Shown here: in pieces, positions 1 to 8,975 of the stretch
Layout of the letters: every line of letters starts with the position of its first letter
Numbering within the stretch: position 1 is the stretch's first letter
Origin: Bacillota bacterium
GTDB lineage: Bacteria > Bacillota_I > Bacilli_A > Erysipelotrichales > Erysipelotrichaceae
Assembly: GCA_023388535.1 (NCBI GenBank)
Contig: JAEWFZ010000038.1
Coordinates: forward strand, 102,887-166,886
Length of the DNA: 64,000 bases
Direction of reading: 5' to 3'
Notes under the pieces: model-generated
Told to the model about the DNA's origin: nothing
What the model saw: only the letters and a program-made list of their open reading frames with translations
Databases searched by the model: none
Made by a program: the position numbers and the translations under genes

Positions 1-8
1 TAACGAAA

Positions 9-36
9 TTGACTTCTTTATATAACCCTGTATGCT
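9..36 (+). promoter_or_regulatory. Possible promoter of the first small gene
   Basis: TTGACT at 9-14 and TATGCT at 31-36 are separated by 16 bases, about 26 bases before the first start codon. The -10 match is poor, so this is tentative. Confidence 0.35.
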
Positions 37-62
37 TTTTATAGGAAGGTAGGTAAGTATTT

Positions 63-332
63 ATGAATCACGAGCATGAAAAGATTGAAGTCGAAACGGA
101 GGAAGAATTTCCGAGATACTTATCAAGAAATACCTCAGGAGCTATATTCTATGTGTTTCCGATAATAGTTTTCCCAATACTTACTAATTTATACAAAATC
201 ATAAGATACAAGAAAGCCTTTACGTTGGCTAATGTTTTTGATATTAATGCGGAGTCTTTATTTTCCTTTGGCGCCATGTTTCTTTTTTGGCTATTTATGA
301 TTGCATATTCAAGGATAGATAAGAAAGATTGA
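63..332 (+). CDS. Small two-helix membrane protein, unknown function
   Basis: An 89-residue protein with an acidic N-terminus (several Glu in residues 1-17) and two hydrophobic segments, about residues 27-45 and 66-82, ending in a charged tail. AGGAAGG lies 15 bases before the ATG, farther than usual. A strong terminator follows, so it is the last or only gene of its transcript. I do not recognise the family. It could be a small membrane protein of a cluster lying left of the window. Hydropathy and the terminator make it a believable gene; no function can be given. Confidence 0.6.
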   Translation: MNHEHEKIEVETEEEFPRYLSRNTSGAIFYVFPIIVFPILTNLYKIIRYKKAFTLANVFDINAESLFSFGAMFLFWLFMIAYSRIDKKD

Positions 333-368
333 TAATTAGATAAACGATATCTCTGAATAAAAATGAAT

Positions 369-401
369 AGCGGAGCTCACAAAAAGAGTTCCGCTTTTTT
401 T
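369..401 (+). terminator. Rho-independent terminator
   Basis: A 9-bp stem (AGCGGAGCT with AGTTCCGCT, one G:U pair) is followed by eight T residues. It closes the first small gene and faces the convergent end of the neopullulanase-type gene. Confidence 0.85.
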
Positions 402-444
402 GATGATTGATTATTAAATAAAATTAAAATTATTTCTTAGCTTT

Positions 445-2130
445 TTATTGCTTTTTGACAATGATGAATCGATAAGGATCAATGAATTGATTATAAGCCT
501 CACGATTAGTAAATAAATCTTGGTCGAAGTCTTGGTAAAGAATTGATTCATCTCCGAGATTAACAACTAAAGACAAGCTTTCATCAATCGTATAATAAAG
601 AAGATTATTTTTAGTGCTAATTGTAACCCTACCATTATTAATGAGATCGATATTATCCGAACGGATAGCTAGCAATTGCTTGAGTTTATCACTGAACTGA
701 CGTTGAAGTTCATTGGCTTGCTGGGGGTAGAGGGCACGATCGTGTTCACTGGATTCACCCAAAAGTGCATACTCACTACCATACAAAAGACAAATACCAC
801 CCTGCTGTAAACTAAGCAAAGCAAACGCTAATAGCGTTTTATCGAGATCATCGCCTAACATGTAGCGGATCCGTTGGGTATCGTGAGAATCCAGTAGAGT
901 AAAAGTGGATTGACGGATTAAATTAGGGTAGCGGTACTGATAACGATAAAACTGGTCCATAAAGTTTTGAATATCTCCGCTATTTATTAAATCCTTGATG
1001 ATATGTCCTAGCTGATAATTCATGGCCGCATCGAAGCGATGATCCAACCAGTCTATGGGATCATGCCAGATTTCTGCGAGCAGATAACAATCCGGAAATT
1101 CTTCTTTTATTTCCGAATACATCCGTTGATAAAAACGATTAGCAATTTCATTAGCAACATCGATACGCCAGGCATCGATCTTGGTTTCACGAATCCAATA
1201 TTTCATCACCTCTAAAAAGTAATCTTGAACCTCTGGATGATCGGTATTTAGCTTGGGCATTTGTTTGGTACTAGCAAAGGTTTGATAGATGGGTGGATCA
1301 AGTTGTTGGAAATGATACCAATGGTAATACTTAGAATCTCTTCCCTGTAACATCACGTCTCTAAAAGCGAAGAAATCCGTTCCAGTATGATTAAAAACCC
1401 CATCCAGCATAACCTTTAGACCGAGTTGATGGGCTTTTTCAACAAGCTTTTTAAATAAATCTAAGTCGCCAAAATCGGGATCGATTTGGTAATAGTCGAT
1501 GGTATCGTATTTATGATTCGATTTAGCCAGAAAAATAGGGGTTAAATAGAGGCCGGTAAAACCAAGTTCTTTAATCTGCTCTAAGTGGTTAAGGATGCCT
1601 TGTCCATCACCACCAAAATAACCCAAAAGCCGTGCGGGATCCTGCCAAGAATAACCATCCGCACGATTATTACTACGATCACCATCACTAAAACGATCAA
1701 AAAAGATTTGATACCAAGTTATCTTTGAAACCCAGGCAGGTGGTTTAAGAGCTTCCTGTTGACGAATAAAAGGTAAAAAGAAGCCGTTCCAATGATGATA
1801 CGGACTATCATCAAAAACCCCATGATCACCAAAACAGATCGATTCATCGTTGTTTTTCAAGCGAAAATAATATTTAAGTCGTTGAGTGGGACAAGCAATG
1901 ACAATTTCCCAAAACTTGTGATGACATGTGGTACCGATTAATGTCATCTTTTCTTCTTGATGCTTCCAGACATAGGTATCGTCAACGGGTTGCCATAAAT
2001 AAGGATCGCCATGTACCAATGAGACCGCCTCGACATCGATTCCAGTCTGAAATTTTATCTCCACATGGTGGTTATCTAAAATTGTACAAAAACCAAATAA
2101 CCTGCGATGAAAGATTGCGGAAATGTTCAT
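445..2130 (-). CDS. Neopullulanase/cyclomaltodextrinase-type GH13 glycosidase
   Basis: A 561-residue cytoplasmic alpha-glucan hydrolase that should cut maltodextrins, cyclodextrins or pullulan to short sugars. Residues 1-125 form a CBM34-like N-domain; the GH13 barrel follows, with region I DGVFNH (243-248), nucleophile Asp324 in WRID, acid/base Glu353 in LLAEIW and Asp417 in LLDSHD. No signal peptide. I start at 2130 because GGAGG lies 7 bases upstream there; the longer ORF (start 2163) would add 11 residues encoded by the cre site and has no ribosome binding site. The gene diverges from malFG, and the shared cre suggests joint carbon catabolite control. The GH13_20-like assignment is solid; the exact product is not. 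Confidence 0.88.
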   Translation of the reverse strand: MNISAIFHRRLFGFCTILDNHHVEIKFQTGIDVEAVSLVHGDPYLWQPVDDTYVWKHQEEKMTLIGTTCHHKFWEIVIACPTQRLKYYFRLKNNDESICFGDHGVFDDSPYHHWNGFFLPFIRQQEALKPPAWVSKITWYQIFFDRFSDGDRSNNRADGYSWQDPARLLGYFGGDGQGILNHLEQIKELGFTGLYLTPIFLAKSNHKYDTIDYYQIDPDFGDLDLFKKLVEKAHQLGLKVMLDGVFNHTGTDFFAFRDVMLQGRDSKYYHWYHFQQLDPPIYQTFASTKQMPKLNTDHPEVQDYFLEVMKYWIRETKIDAWRIDVANEIANRFYQRMYSEIKEEFPDCYLLAEIWHDPIDWLDHRFDAAMNYQLGHIIKDLINSGDIQNFMDQFYRYQYRYPNLIRQSTFTLLDSHDTQRIRYMLGDDLDKTLLAFALLSLQQGGICLLYGSEYALLGESSEHDRALYPQQANELQRQFSDKLKQLLAIRSDNIDLINNGRVTISTKNNLLYYTIDESLSLVVNLGDESILYQDFDQDLFTNREAYNQFIDPYRFIIVKKQ

Positions 2131-2148
2131 AAACAACCTCCAATTTCG

Positions 2149-2162
2149 TGATAACGCTTTCA
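2149..2162 (-). promoter_or_regulatory. CcpA cre site between divergent maltodextrin genes
   Basis: The minus strand reads TGAAAGCGTTATCA, a full match to the consensus TGWAANCGNTNWCA. It lies at the expected -35 position of the malF promoter and 19 bases before the GH13 start. Known in Bacillota: CcpA with HPr-Ser46-P binds cre and represses catabolic promoters. Its position could allow control of both directions. Confidence 0.85.
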
Positions 2163-2179
2163 TTTTAGCATAGTATCTG

Positions 2180-2188
2180 TGATATAAT
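2180..2188 (+). promoter_or_regulatory. malF: Extended -10 promoter of malF operon
   Basis: TGATATAAT gives an extended -10 element (TG, one base, TATAAT) 30 bases before the malF ATG. No good -35 is seen; that position is taken by the cre site, consistent with repression by occlusion. AAGGAGG lies 8 bases before the ATG. Confidence 0.65.
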
Positions 2189-2217
2189 AATATTAGAATT
2201 ATGAAGGAGGATGCATA

Positions 2218-3774
2218 ATGTCTTCAGAAAAGAAGCCTGTACCTGTTGTTAACCCCAACAACAAAGGTAAAGGTGATGCTTTAATTTCAGCATTACTATC
2301 CGCATTGGTACCTGGACTGGGACAAATCCGAAATCGACAACGCTCTAAAGGATTAATTATCTTTTTGTTTTTTCTATTGGCGATTGCGATTGAATTGATT
2401 ACGTCCGATTATTTTGTGGCTAATGAACTATTAGCTAAATATCCACCGAAAGCGAATGAAACGGTTCATTTCTTCCGTGATTTTGGTGGTTTTTTCTCTT
2501 ACGGATTGTGGGGATTATTCACCTTAGGGGCGATTACTCGTGGTAAAACCTATCGCGGCCAAGTGATTGAAACGTACAATCGTAATATCCGTTTCAGAAA
2601 TGCGGATAACTCAGTTTCTTTATTAGGTAATGGTCTTATTACCTTAATGTTTTTTGCTTTTTTATTAATGATATATATCATTAATATCCGTGACGCCTAT
2701 AAGGTTCGCTTAGCGGAAAATCAAGGGAAACCAGCCTTGACCGGGAAAAAGATGATGCGCGATTTATGGGATCGTTCGCTTCCTTATTTCTTGATGGCTC
2801 CACTTGCGGTAGCTTTAGGCTTTTTCTCGATTGTTCCCATTTTATTCTCGTTTTTATTAGCCTTTACCAATTACACCTATAAGATTCAGGTACCCAATAA
2901 CCTGATTAAATGGGTGGGATTTACTAACTTTTCGACCTTTTTAGCCGATCCGGGATGGTTAAGCCTCTTTGGTAAGACCTTTATGTGGACGGTTCTGTTT
3001 GCCTTGATGGCTTCCTTTACGTGTTATGTACTAGGAATGATTAATGCCTTAATCATTGAATCGAAGGTGGTCAAGGCGAAAAAACTTTGGCGAACCATCT
3101 TAATCTTGCCTTGGGCAATTCCAGGAATGATTTCCTTAATGGTCTTTAAGAACGCCTTTGATACCCATGGTTTGGTAAATAAAATACTCTACGCGACGGA
3201 CACCATGACTCCGGTCTCCAAAGCCCTATATAACCTGGGGTTACAGGGAAGACCTGATAGTCCGATTTATTGGTTAAGCCAGCCTTATAATGGCAACTTA
3301 GCTAAATTTGTCATTATTGTCGTCAACCTTTGGTTAGGGGCCCCTTATTTTATGATGTTAATCACCGGAACCTTAACCACCTTACCGGAAGATCTCTATG
3401 AGGCTGCTAGTATCGATGGGGCATCGGGTTGGCAGAAGTTCAGGTATTTGACCTTACCACTAATTCTGCGATCGACCGCTCCGGCGATTATTATGACCTT
3501 TACTCACAACTTTAATAATTTTGGTTCTATCTATTTCTTAACCGGGGGAGGACCTGCCTACGAACTTAAGGATATCCCAATGTCCTTGAGGGTGATGGGA
3601 GGTGCGCCGGGTCAAACCGATATCTTAATTTCCTGGATATATAAACTATCTTTTAGTAGCAACGCACAGTTGTATAATATTGCCTCGGTCTATTCAATAT
3701 TTATCTTCGTCTTGATAAGTTTATTCTCAGTAATTAACTTATCTCGTCAGAAGAGCCTATGGGAGGAGTTCTAA
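2218..3774 (+). CDS. malF: Maltodextrin ABC transporter permease MalF
   Basis: A 518-residue inner-membrane permease of the CUT1 sugar family, pairing with MalG to import maltodextrins delivered by MalE. The C-terminal part carries the permease domain with the EAA loop EAASIDGAS at residue 395, which contacts the ATPase. The first 170 residues are an extra region: a small helical pair around PGLGQIRNRQRSKG (about 33-60) resembling TM2-type segments, then two more hydrophobic segments. CUT1 MalF homologues without a large extracytoplasmic insertion are usually shorter, so the extension is notable. First gene of malF-malG-DUF1189; the stop is 1 base before malG. Confidence 0.93.
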   Translation: MSSEKKPVPVVNPNNKGKGDALISALLSALVPGLGQIRNRQRSKGLIIFLFFLLAIAIELITSDYFVANELLAKYPPKANETVHFFRDFGGFFSYGLWGLFTLGAITRGKTYRGQVIETYNRNIRFRNADNSVSLLGNGLITLMFFAFLLMIYIINIRDAYKVRLAENQGKPALTGKKMMRDLWDRSLPYFLMAPLAVALGFFSIVPILFSFLLAFTNYTYKIQVPNNLIKWVGFTNFSTFLADPGWLSLFGKTFMWTVLFALMASFTCYVLGMINALIIESKVVKAKKLWRTILILPWAIPGMISLMVFKNAFDTHGLVNKILYATDTMTPVSKALYNLGLQGRPDSPIYWLSQPYNGNLAKFVIIVVNLWLGAPYFMMLITGTLTTLPEDLYEAASIDGASGWQKFRYLTLPLILRSTAPAIIMTFTHNFNNFGSIYFLTGGGPAYELKDIPMSLRVMGGAPGQTDILISWIYKLSFSSNAQLYNIASVYSIFIFVLISLFSVINLSRQKSLWEEF

Positions 3775-3775
3775 G

Positions 3776-4759
3776 ATGAATAAACTTAATTTAATCTTAA
3801 CCTCGATGAATCCAGTATTAATGGGACTATTGGTAGTTGCTTTAGCTTTAGTAGTCATCTTTGTGATAGGCATAGCAAGAGCTGGAAATAAAAAGCGCTT
3901 TTTCATCAATTATTTTAAAGCACTTTTCTCCTACTCTTGGTTAATGGTTGCGGTTATGGTGGTGCTAGCCCCCGTACTATGGATGATTTCGGCCGCCTTT
4001 ACCCAGGGTAGAACCATAAATGCGGTTCCTATTTTGCCAAATCCGAGAATGTTTACTTTGGAGCATTTCAAATATATCTTTGAATACCGTACCTTGAAGA
4101 CGGCCGTTATGGCCGATTATCCAGCCGCTTTCTTGAGAACCTTAGGTTTAGCGGTGGTGAATACCATCTTAGTCTTAATTCTTAGTACCCTTTCTGGCTT
4201 TATCTTCTCAAGACTTCGCTTTAAGGGTCGTAAGAATATCTTGTTAGGAATGATGATACTACAGATGTTCCCTTCCTTTATGGGGATGTTAGCCTTGTTC
4301 ATGATTTTTAGAACCTTCGGTTGGTTAAATAATACGTATATGTTAGCAATAATCTATTCGGTAGGAAGTATTCCTTATAACACCTTCTTAGTCCGTGGAT
4401 TTATGCGTAGTATTCCAAAATCATTGGATGAAGCTGCGGAAATTGATGGTGCTTCGAAAATGCAGACTTTATTTAAAATACTCTTACCATTGATCGTTCC
4501 AATTCTTGGCTTTATTTCAATTAACGCCTTCATGGCACCTTGGATGGACTATATGCTACAGTCGGTTTTCTTACAAGCAGATTCTCAGACGGTGGCGGTC
4601 TGGTTGTATCGGACCACCGATCCGTTCAATACTTTGCACTATAACCCACTGCGCTTTATGGCTGGGGCTTTACTGGTAGCGATTCCGATTATGCTTGTTC
4701 AGTTTTACATGCAAAGATACATGGTCTATGGCTTAACCGCGGGAGCTGAAAAAGGCTGA
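3776..4759 (+). CDS. malG: Maltodextrin ABC transporter permease MalG
   Basis: A 327-residue permease, partner of MalF. About seven hydrophobic segments can be seen; the family core begins near residue 55. The EAA loop DEAAEIDGASKMQ starts at residue 218, and the C-terminus ends in YGLTAGAEKG, typical of MalG. It starts 1 base after malF (ribosome site GGAGG within the malF end) and overlaps the next gene by one base (TGATG), so translation is probably coupled. No ATPase gene lies inside the operon; the MsmX-type ATPase encoded at 11.2 kb is the likely energy source. Confidence 0.95.
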   Translation: MNKLNLILTSMNPVLMGLLVVALALVVIFVIGIARAGNKKRFFINYFKALFSYSWLMVAVMVVLAPVLWMISAAFTQGRTINAVPILPNPRMFTLEHFKYIFEYRTLKTAVMADYPAAFLRTLGLAVVNTILVLILSTLSGFIFSRLRFKGRKNILLGMMILQMFPSFMGMLALFMIFRTFGWLNNTYMLAIIYSVGSIPYNTFLVRGFMRSIPKSLDEAAEIDGASKMQTLFKILLPLIVPILGFISINAFMAPWMDYMLQSVFLQADSQTVAVWLYRTTDPFNTLHYNPLRFMAGALLVAIPIMLVQFYMQRYMVYGLTAGAEKG

Positions 4760-5562
4760 TGTTTGATCGACTCCACGAAATTTTATATTCCAATAAAGCG
4801 ATCATTGAAAAACGCAGTATATCTTGGGTTTTAATTGTTTCCTTGTTTTTCTTCTCCGTGGTTCTAATTGGAGCGCCCTTTGTTACCCAAGGGTATCGTT
4901 TAGAAGCTAAATCGATTGCTCCGGTTTTTGCTCCTTTAGCCAGCTCCTTTAACCAAGCGCTGGATGAAGATTGCTCGATTGAGAATAACACGTTAACTTG
5001 TGCGTTTTCGGAAGTAAAAACCTTCACTGCAGGAGACTATACCGTATATTTAAACGAGAAAGATGATGTAACTATCAATCAACTCAATAAGTATCTGATG
5101 TTAACCGAACACTATGTCTCCGCCCAAATCGATAATAATACGATTGTTGGAACTTATAATTTAGCCAATATTGGTAAACTAGAAAACTTGAAACAATCCG
5201 GTTTAAGCGAGGATTTGGTTTTAGCGGATTTTCTAGAGAATGCTCATAAAGGGGCGCTTCCAACACGTATCCCATTGATTTATGCCTTGAATTTATTTCA
5301 GTATTTTGTTTATATTTTGGTCGTAGCTTTAGTCTTACGATTTGTTAATGGTCGTCAATTTGCTTTAAATCTTTCCTTTAAGGAAGCGATGGCGATTGCG
5401 GTGATGACGATGTTTTCACCGGCTTTAATCACGGCTATAATAGGCCTATTCAATCCATCAATTGCTACTTTAGCATTCCCTGTAATTTACATGGGTCGAA
5501 TTGTTATGGTCTATTGGCAGATTATGAAATTACAACACTCGTCCAGTCCATCGAAAGTATGA
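4759..5562 (+). CDS. DUF1189 family membrane protein of maltodextrin operon
   Basis: A 267-residue membrane protein with one N-terminal helix (about 22-42), a soluble extracytoplasmic stretch (45-170) and three or four C-terminal helices (from about 175). It resembles the DUF1189 family, members of which sit in maltodextrin operons of Bacillota and are sometimes named MalA; their role is not settled. The start overlaps the malG stop by one base, so it belongs to the malFG transcript. A function in maltodextrin uptake or sensing is inference from position. Confidence 0.75.
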   Translation: MFDRLHEILYSNKAIIEKRSISWVLIVSLFFFSVVLIGAPFVTQGYRLEAKSIAPVFAPLASSFNQALDEDCSIENNTLTCAFSEVKTFTAGDYTVYLNEKDDVTINQLNKYLMLTEHYVSAQIDNNTIVGTYNLANIGKLENLKQSGLSEDLVLADFLENAHKGALPTRIPLIYALNLFQYFVYILVVALVLRFVNGRQFALNLSFKEAMAIAVMTMFSPALITAIIGLFNPSIATLAFPVIYMGRIVMVYWQIMKLQHSSSPSKV

Positions 5563-5568
5563 TATGGC

Positions 5569-5596
5569 TTGACGAGTTTTAAGGGTTTGTTATAAT
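5569..5596 (+). promoter_or_regulatory. malE: malE promoter
   Basis: TTGACG (5569-5574), 16 bases, then TATAAT (5591-5596). The expected start is near 5603, giving a leader of about 93 bases. An inverted repeat AGGGTT (5582-5587)/AACCCT (5597-5602) flanks the -10 box and could be an operator. A separate promoter fits the high demand for binding protein relative to permeases. Confidence 0.75.
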
Positions 5597-5615
5597 AACC
5601 CTGCAACATCTATGC

Positions 5616-5659
5616 GGTTACATAATGATTTATAGCAGTCGAGATACATTTTTGTAACC
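5616..5659 (+). repeat. Inverted repeat in malE leader
   Basis: GGTTACA (5616-5622) can pair with TGTAACC (5653-5659) in the untranslated leader of malE, enclosing about 30 bases. It may be a stabilising or regulatory hairpin; no T-tract follows, so it is not a terminator. Confidence 0.4.
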
Positions 5660-5695
5660 CTTGTTGAATTCTAAATACAGGAGGAAAAGTATTTA

Positions 5696-7198
5696 ATGAA
5701 AAGATTACTACAACTATTGTTGATGGCTTTGGTTGCTGCTCTTTTGATTTCTTGTGGAACAAAACCAACACCAGAACCAACCCCAACACCGAGCGAAACT
5801 GAAACTCCAAGTGAAACCGAAACACCAAGTGCTGAACTCAATGGAGAAAACGTAGTTTGGAACGCCGAAAAAGGCCAATACGAAATTGAGCCAGACGCAG
5901 ACATTCGTTTTGCGGTAGATAACGACGCTTTTGGAGCTGCTATTGTAGCTCTATGGGATAAAACCCATCCTGAACATGCAGGAAAAGTTAAATATGAAAA
6001 TATGGGTTCTGCCGATACCGCCGATAAAATCGGCGAACAACAAGGTGCACTCCCTGATGTCATCTTAGTTATTGACGGGGAAGTACCTCGTAACGAAGCC
6101 CATGTTTATGCTTTTGAAAAGAACTTAGCCGATATCGTACGTGCTAATGGTTCTGAACCAGGGCTTGAAGCTGGAAATACCGATGGCGCTACCATCTATG
6201 CTCCAGCGGCTCTCGATGGAATGACTTTCGTCACCAACTTAACCATGTTAGAAGCTTTAGGCGAAGACATTACCGATGCTAATGGCGACGGTCTAGTAGA
6301 TGCTTTTGACACTTGGGAAAAGATTTTTGAACTAGCCAAGAAATGGGATGCCAATCGTCCAGTTTACAAAGTACGTCAATATGTAGACGGCACTAACGAC
6401 CAAGGTGAACCGATTAAAGTTCCTACCGACGAATACAAAGAACAACAAGTTAACGTTGTTTTCCCATTATCTTTAACCAACCAATGGTCCGACTATCACC
6501 ACCTATCCTCTGCAGGATGGAGATTATTCGCTTCTGGTGATGCCACTAAACCTGGATACGATGATCCTAAATTCAAAGAAGGATTTGAATTCATGTTAGC
6601 GGCTAAAGACGCTAAGATTTCCGTTGAACAGTCCGGTGAAGTTTCTCCAGCAGCCGCTATGGGATGGCGTTGGGATGACGTTCTAAACGGCGTCAACTTA
6701 GCTCCATTTGGTTTAGTAGGTACTTGGATGGACGTTGCTGGTTTACAACAAGAAACTGGAAACAAATATGCGATTTCTAACCTTCCAACCTGGAAAGGTT
6801 TAGAACAAACCACTTTTGCTAAGACAAAAGGTTATATTATCAATACTTATACCAATTATCGTTCGGCTTCTCATGAGTTACTACGTTTAGTCTACTCTCA
6901 AGAAGGCTTCCAAGCGATGGTTGATAATTCATCTTACGCGCCAGCGCTCAAAGCTGACGCTGCAGTAGCCCCTGAGTTAGCTGATGATTCCGTTCAAAAA
7001 CAATTCATGAATGGTATGCAGAACACGTCTCCAGAATTTGCTGGAACTATGGCTACCGGTGCTAAAGCTATGGATATTAGTTACTACAAACATATCAGTG
7101 ATTATGAACAAGCGGTATGGGATGGTACTTTAACCGTAGACGAAGCCGTTGCTCAGTTAATTGAACAAGTTAACGCAGCAATTGAAGCTGAAAAATAA
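5696..7198 (+). CDS. malE: Maltodextrin-binding lipoprotein MalE
   Basis: A 500-residue extracellular solute-binding protein of the CUT1 family. The signal peptide ends in a lipobox with Cys20 (LLISC), so the mature protein is lipid-anchored. Residues 23-48 are a Pro/Thr/Glu/Ser linker with a hexapeptide repeat SETETP. The binding fold follows, with maltose-protein-like stretches such as PFGLVGTWMD and the C-terminal EAVAQLIEQVN. AGGAGG lies 11 bases before the ATG. It has its own promoter and a hairpin after it, and lies between the permease genes and two GH13 genes. Specificity for maltodextrin is inferred from this context. Confidence 0.9.
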   Translation: MKRLLQLLLMALVAALLISCGTKPTPEPTPTPSETETPSETETPSAELNGENVVWNAEKGQYEIEPDADIRFAVDNDAFGAAIVALWDKTHPEHAGKVKYENMGSADTADKIGEQQGALPDVILVIDGEVPRNEAHVYAFEKNLADIVRANGSEPGLEAGNTDGATIYAPAALDGMTFVTNLTMLEALGEDITDANGDGLVDAFDTWEKIFELAKKWDANRPVYKVRQYVDGTNDQGEPIKVPTDEYKEQQVNVVFPLSLTNQWSDYHHLSSAGWRLFASGDATKPGYDDPKFKEGFEFMLAAKDAKISVEQSGEVSPAAAMGWRWDDVLNGVNLAPFGLVGTWMDVAGLQQETGNKYAISNLPTWKGLEQTTFAKTKGYIINTYTNYRSASHELLRLVYSQEGFQAMVDNSSYAPALKADAAVAPELADDSVQKQFMNGMQNTSPEFAGTMATGAKAMDISYYKHISDYEQAVWDGTLTVDEAVAQLIEQVNAAIEAEK

Positions 7199-7230
7199 AA
7201 GTAAACGCTAATACGACTGCAATACTTTCA

Positions 7231-7257
7231 AAGAGCACCCTTGCGGTGCTCTTTTAA
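7231..7257 (+). terminator. Hairpin terminator after malE
   Basis: AAGAGCACC (7231-7239) pairs with GGTGCTCTT (7245-7253); a short T run (TTTT) follows, then AACTA. The weak T-tract suggests partial read-through into the glycosidase genes, leaving most transcripts as malE alone. Confidence 0.7.
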
Positions 7258-7274
7258 CTAATGGAGGAAATACA

Positions 7275-8975
7275 ATGGCTAAACAATGGTGGAAAACAAC
7301 AGTAGGATATCAAATCTATATTCGTTCCTTTTATGACGGTAATAACGATGGTATGGGAGATTTACAAGGCATTATTGAAAAATTGGATTATTTAGAAGCA
7401 TTGGGCATCAACGCCATTTGGATTACACCCTTTTATCCATCGCCCCTGGATGATAATGGCTATGATATCTCTGATTTTAAAGCGGTTGATCCAAGCCTTG
7501 GGACCTTAGAACAAGCCAAAGAACTGATCGAGAAAGCGCATCAAAAGGGCATCAAAGTATTGCTGGACTATGTTATGAATCAAACCTCGGACGAACATCC
7601 TTGGTTCATCGAAGCTAAATCAAGTTTGGATAATCCGAAACGAAACTATTATCTCTGGGCTAACCCTAGAATTAATCCCGAAGGCAAGAAAGTAGCCCCT
7701 AATAACTGGGGTTCGTTCTTCGGTGGTTCCGCCTGGAATTATAGTAAAGAAACCGATCAATACTATATGAAAATCTTTTCCGATAAGATGCCCGATTTAA
7801 ACTGGGATTATCCCGCTTTACGGAAAGAGATGGCTGATGTCGCTCGTTTTTGGTTAGATCTTGGTGTCGATGGTTTCCGCATGGATGCGATTGCTCATCT
7901 TGGTCGTGATTTAAGTTTTAGAAATAGTCGAAAAGGAAAGCCTTGGGAGATTGTTAGCGATTGGTCTAAATTCTCCAATCGAGAAGTTCTATACGATTAT
8001 TTACATGAATTGTATTTAGATGTTTTTCAACACTATGATATTTTAACCATCGGCGAAGTCGGCGGCGGTGCCAAACTAAAAGAGGCGTTGAAATACGTCA
8101 ATAAAGACCGTCCCGCAATTGATATGGTATTTAATTTTGACACGGTTTGGTGTAACAATATCATGGGCCTGGAGCTGATTAAAAAACCACTAAAAATTGA
8201 GGTAGATGTCAAAGCTTTAAGAAAAAACTTATCCTATTGGATTAAAGGATCAATGAAAGCCGGTATCGCTTTTCCGATTTATTGGACTAACCATGATCAC
8301 CCACGAGTTTTAAGCCAGTACGGAAGTATTGAATATCATAAAGTCTCTGGAAAACTTTTAGCAATGGTCCTATTAAGTCTACCGGGTATGATTTTTATTT
8401 ATAATGGTGAAGAAATCGGCATGACCAATGCGGATTATCGTCATTTCAAAGATTTTAAGGACGCTTCTTCGAGAAAATTTATTGAAATGCATAAAGCAAC
8501 TTTAACCAAAAAAGAAATTATCAATCATCTCTCCTATACCGCGCGCGACCATGGTCATTTACCAATGCAGTGGTCTAGTAAAAAATATGGAGGTTTTAGC
8601 CAAAAAGAACCGTATCTAAAAATGAATGAAAACCATCAATGGATCAATGTCGAAGATCAGATGAACGATCCCGATTCGATTTGGTCGATGTATCAAGCCA
8701 TGATTCGTTTGCGTTTGAAATCAAAATACTCTGAGATATTAACCCAGGGAGATTTTGCTACCTTAGATAACAACAACCCCGATGTTTTTGTCTTCGTGCG
8801 CAGAAATAAAAATCATGAGATAATAACCATAGGCAATTTTAAAGATCGAGTCGTAGCTTATCCTGAAGTCAAGGGTGAGATTCTGATGAGTAATTATGAA
8901 ACTCAACTCGATTCGAAATTACAACCTTTTGAAGGTAGGCTGATTGTGAGGGAGTATTATGAAAAAAATTCTTAG
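7275..8975 (+). CDS. GH13 oligo-1,6-glucosidase/alpha-glucosidase
   Basis: A 566-residue cytoplasmic GH13 enzyme of the oligo-1,6-glucosidase/alpha-glucosidase/dextran-glucosidase group, expected to take glucose from the ends of imported maltodextrins. The N-terminus YQIYIRSFYDGNNDGMGD is typical. Catalytic residues: Asp204 (GFRMD), Glu261 (TIGE) and Asp341 (WTNHDHPR). Odd: region I reads DYVMNQTSDEH, with Gln103 where nearly all GH13 enzymes have His. GGAGG lies 8 bases before the ATG. Its end overlaps the following lipoprotein amylase gene by 17 bases. Group assignment is firm; linkage preference is open. Confidence 0.88.
   Translation: MAKQWWKTTVGYQIYIRSFYDGNNDGMGDLQGIIEKLDYLEALGINAIWITPFYPSPLDDNGYDISDFKAVDPSLGTLEQAKELIEKAHQKGIKVLLDYVMNQTSDEHPWFIEAKSSLDNPKRNYYLWANPRINPEGKKVAPNNWGSFFGGSAWNYSKETDQYYMKIFSDKMPDLNWDYPALRKEMADVARFWLDLGVDGFRMDAIAHLGRDLSFRNSRKGKPWEIVSDWSKFSNREVLYDYLHELYLDVFQHYDILTIGEVGGGAKLKEALKYVNKDRPAIDMVFNFDTVWCNNIMGLELIKKPLKIEVDVKALRKNLSYWIKGSMKAGIAFPIYWTNHDHPRVLSQYGSIEYHKVSGKLLAMVLLSLPGMIFIYNGEEIGMTNADYRHFKDFKDASSRKFIEMHKATLTKKEIINHLSYTARDHGHLPMQWSSKKYGGFSQKEPYLKMNENHQWINVEDQMNDPDSIWSMYQAMIRLRLKSKYSEILTQGDFATLDNNNPDVFVFVRRNKNHEIITIGNFKDRVVAYPEVKGEILMSNYETQLDSKLQPFEGRLIVREYYEKNS

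Noticed and set aside
5671..6063. Open frame on the minus strand with Leu-Gly-Val-Ser repeats
   Set aside because: The repeat is the reverse complement of the malE linker repeat; no start signal.
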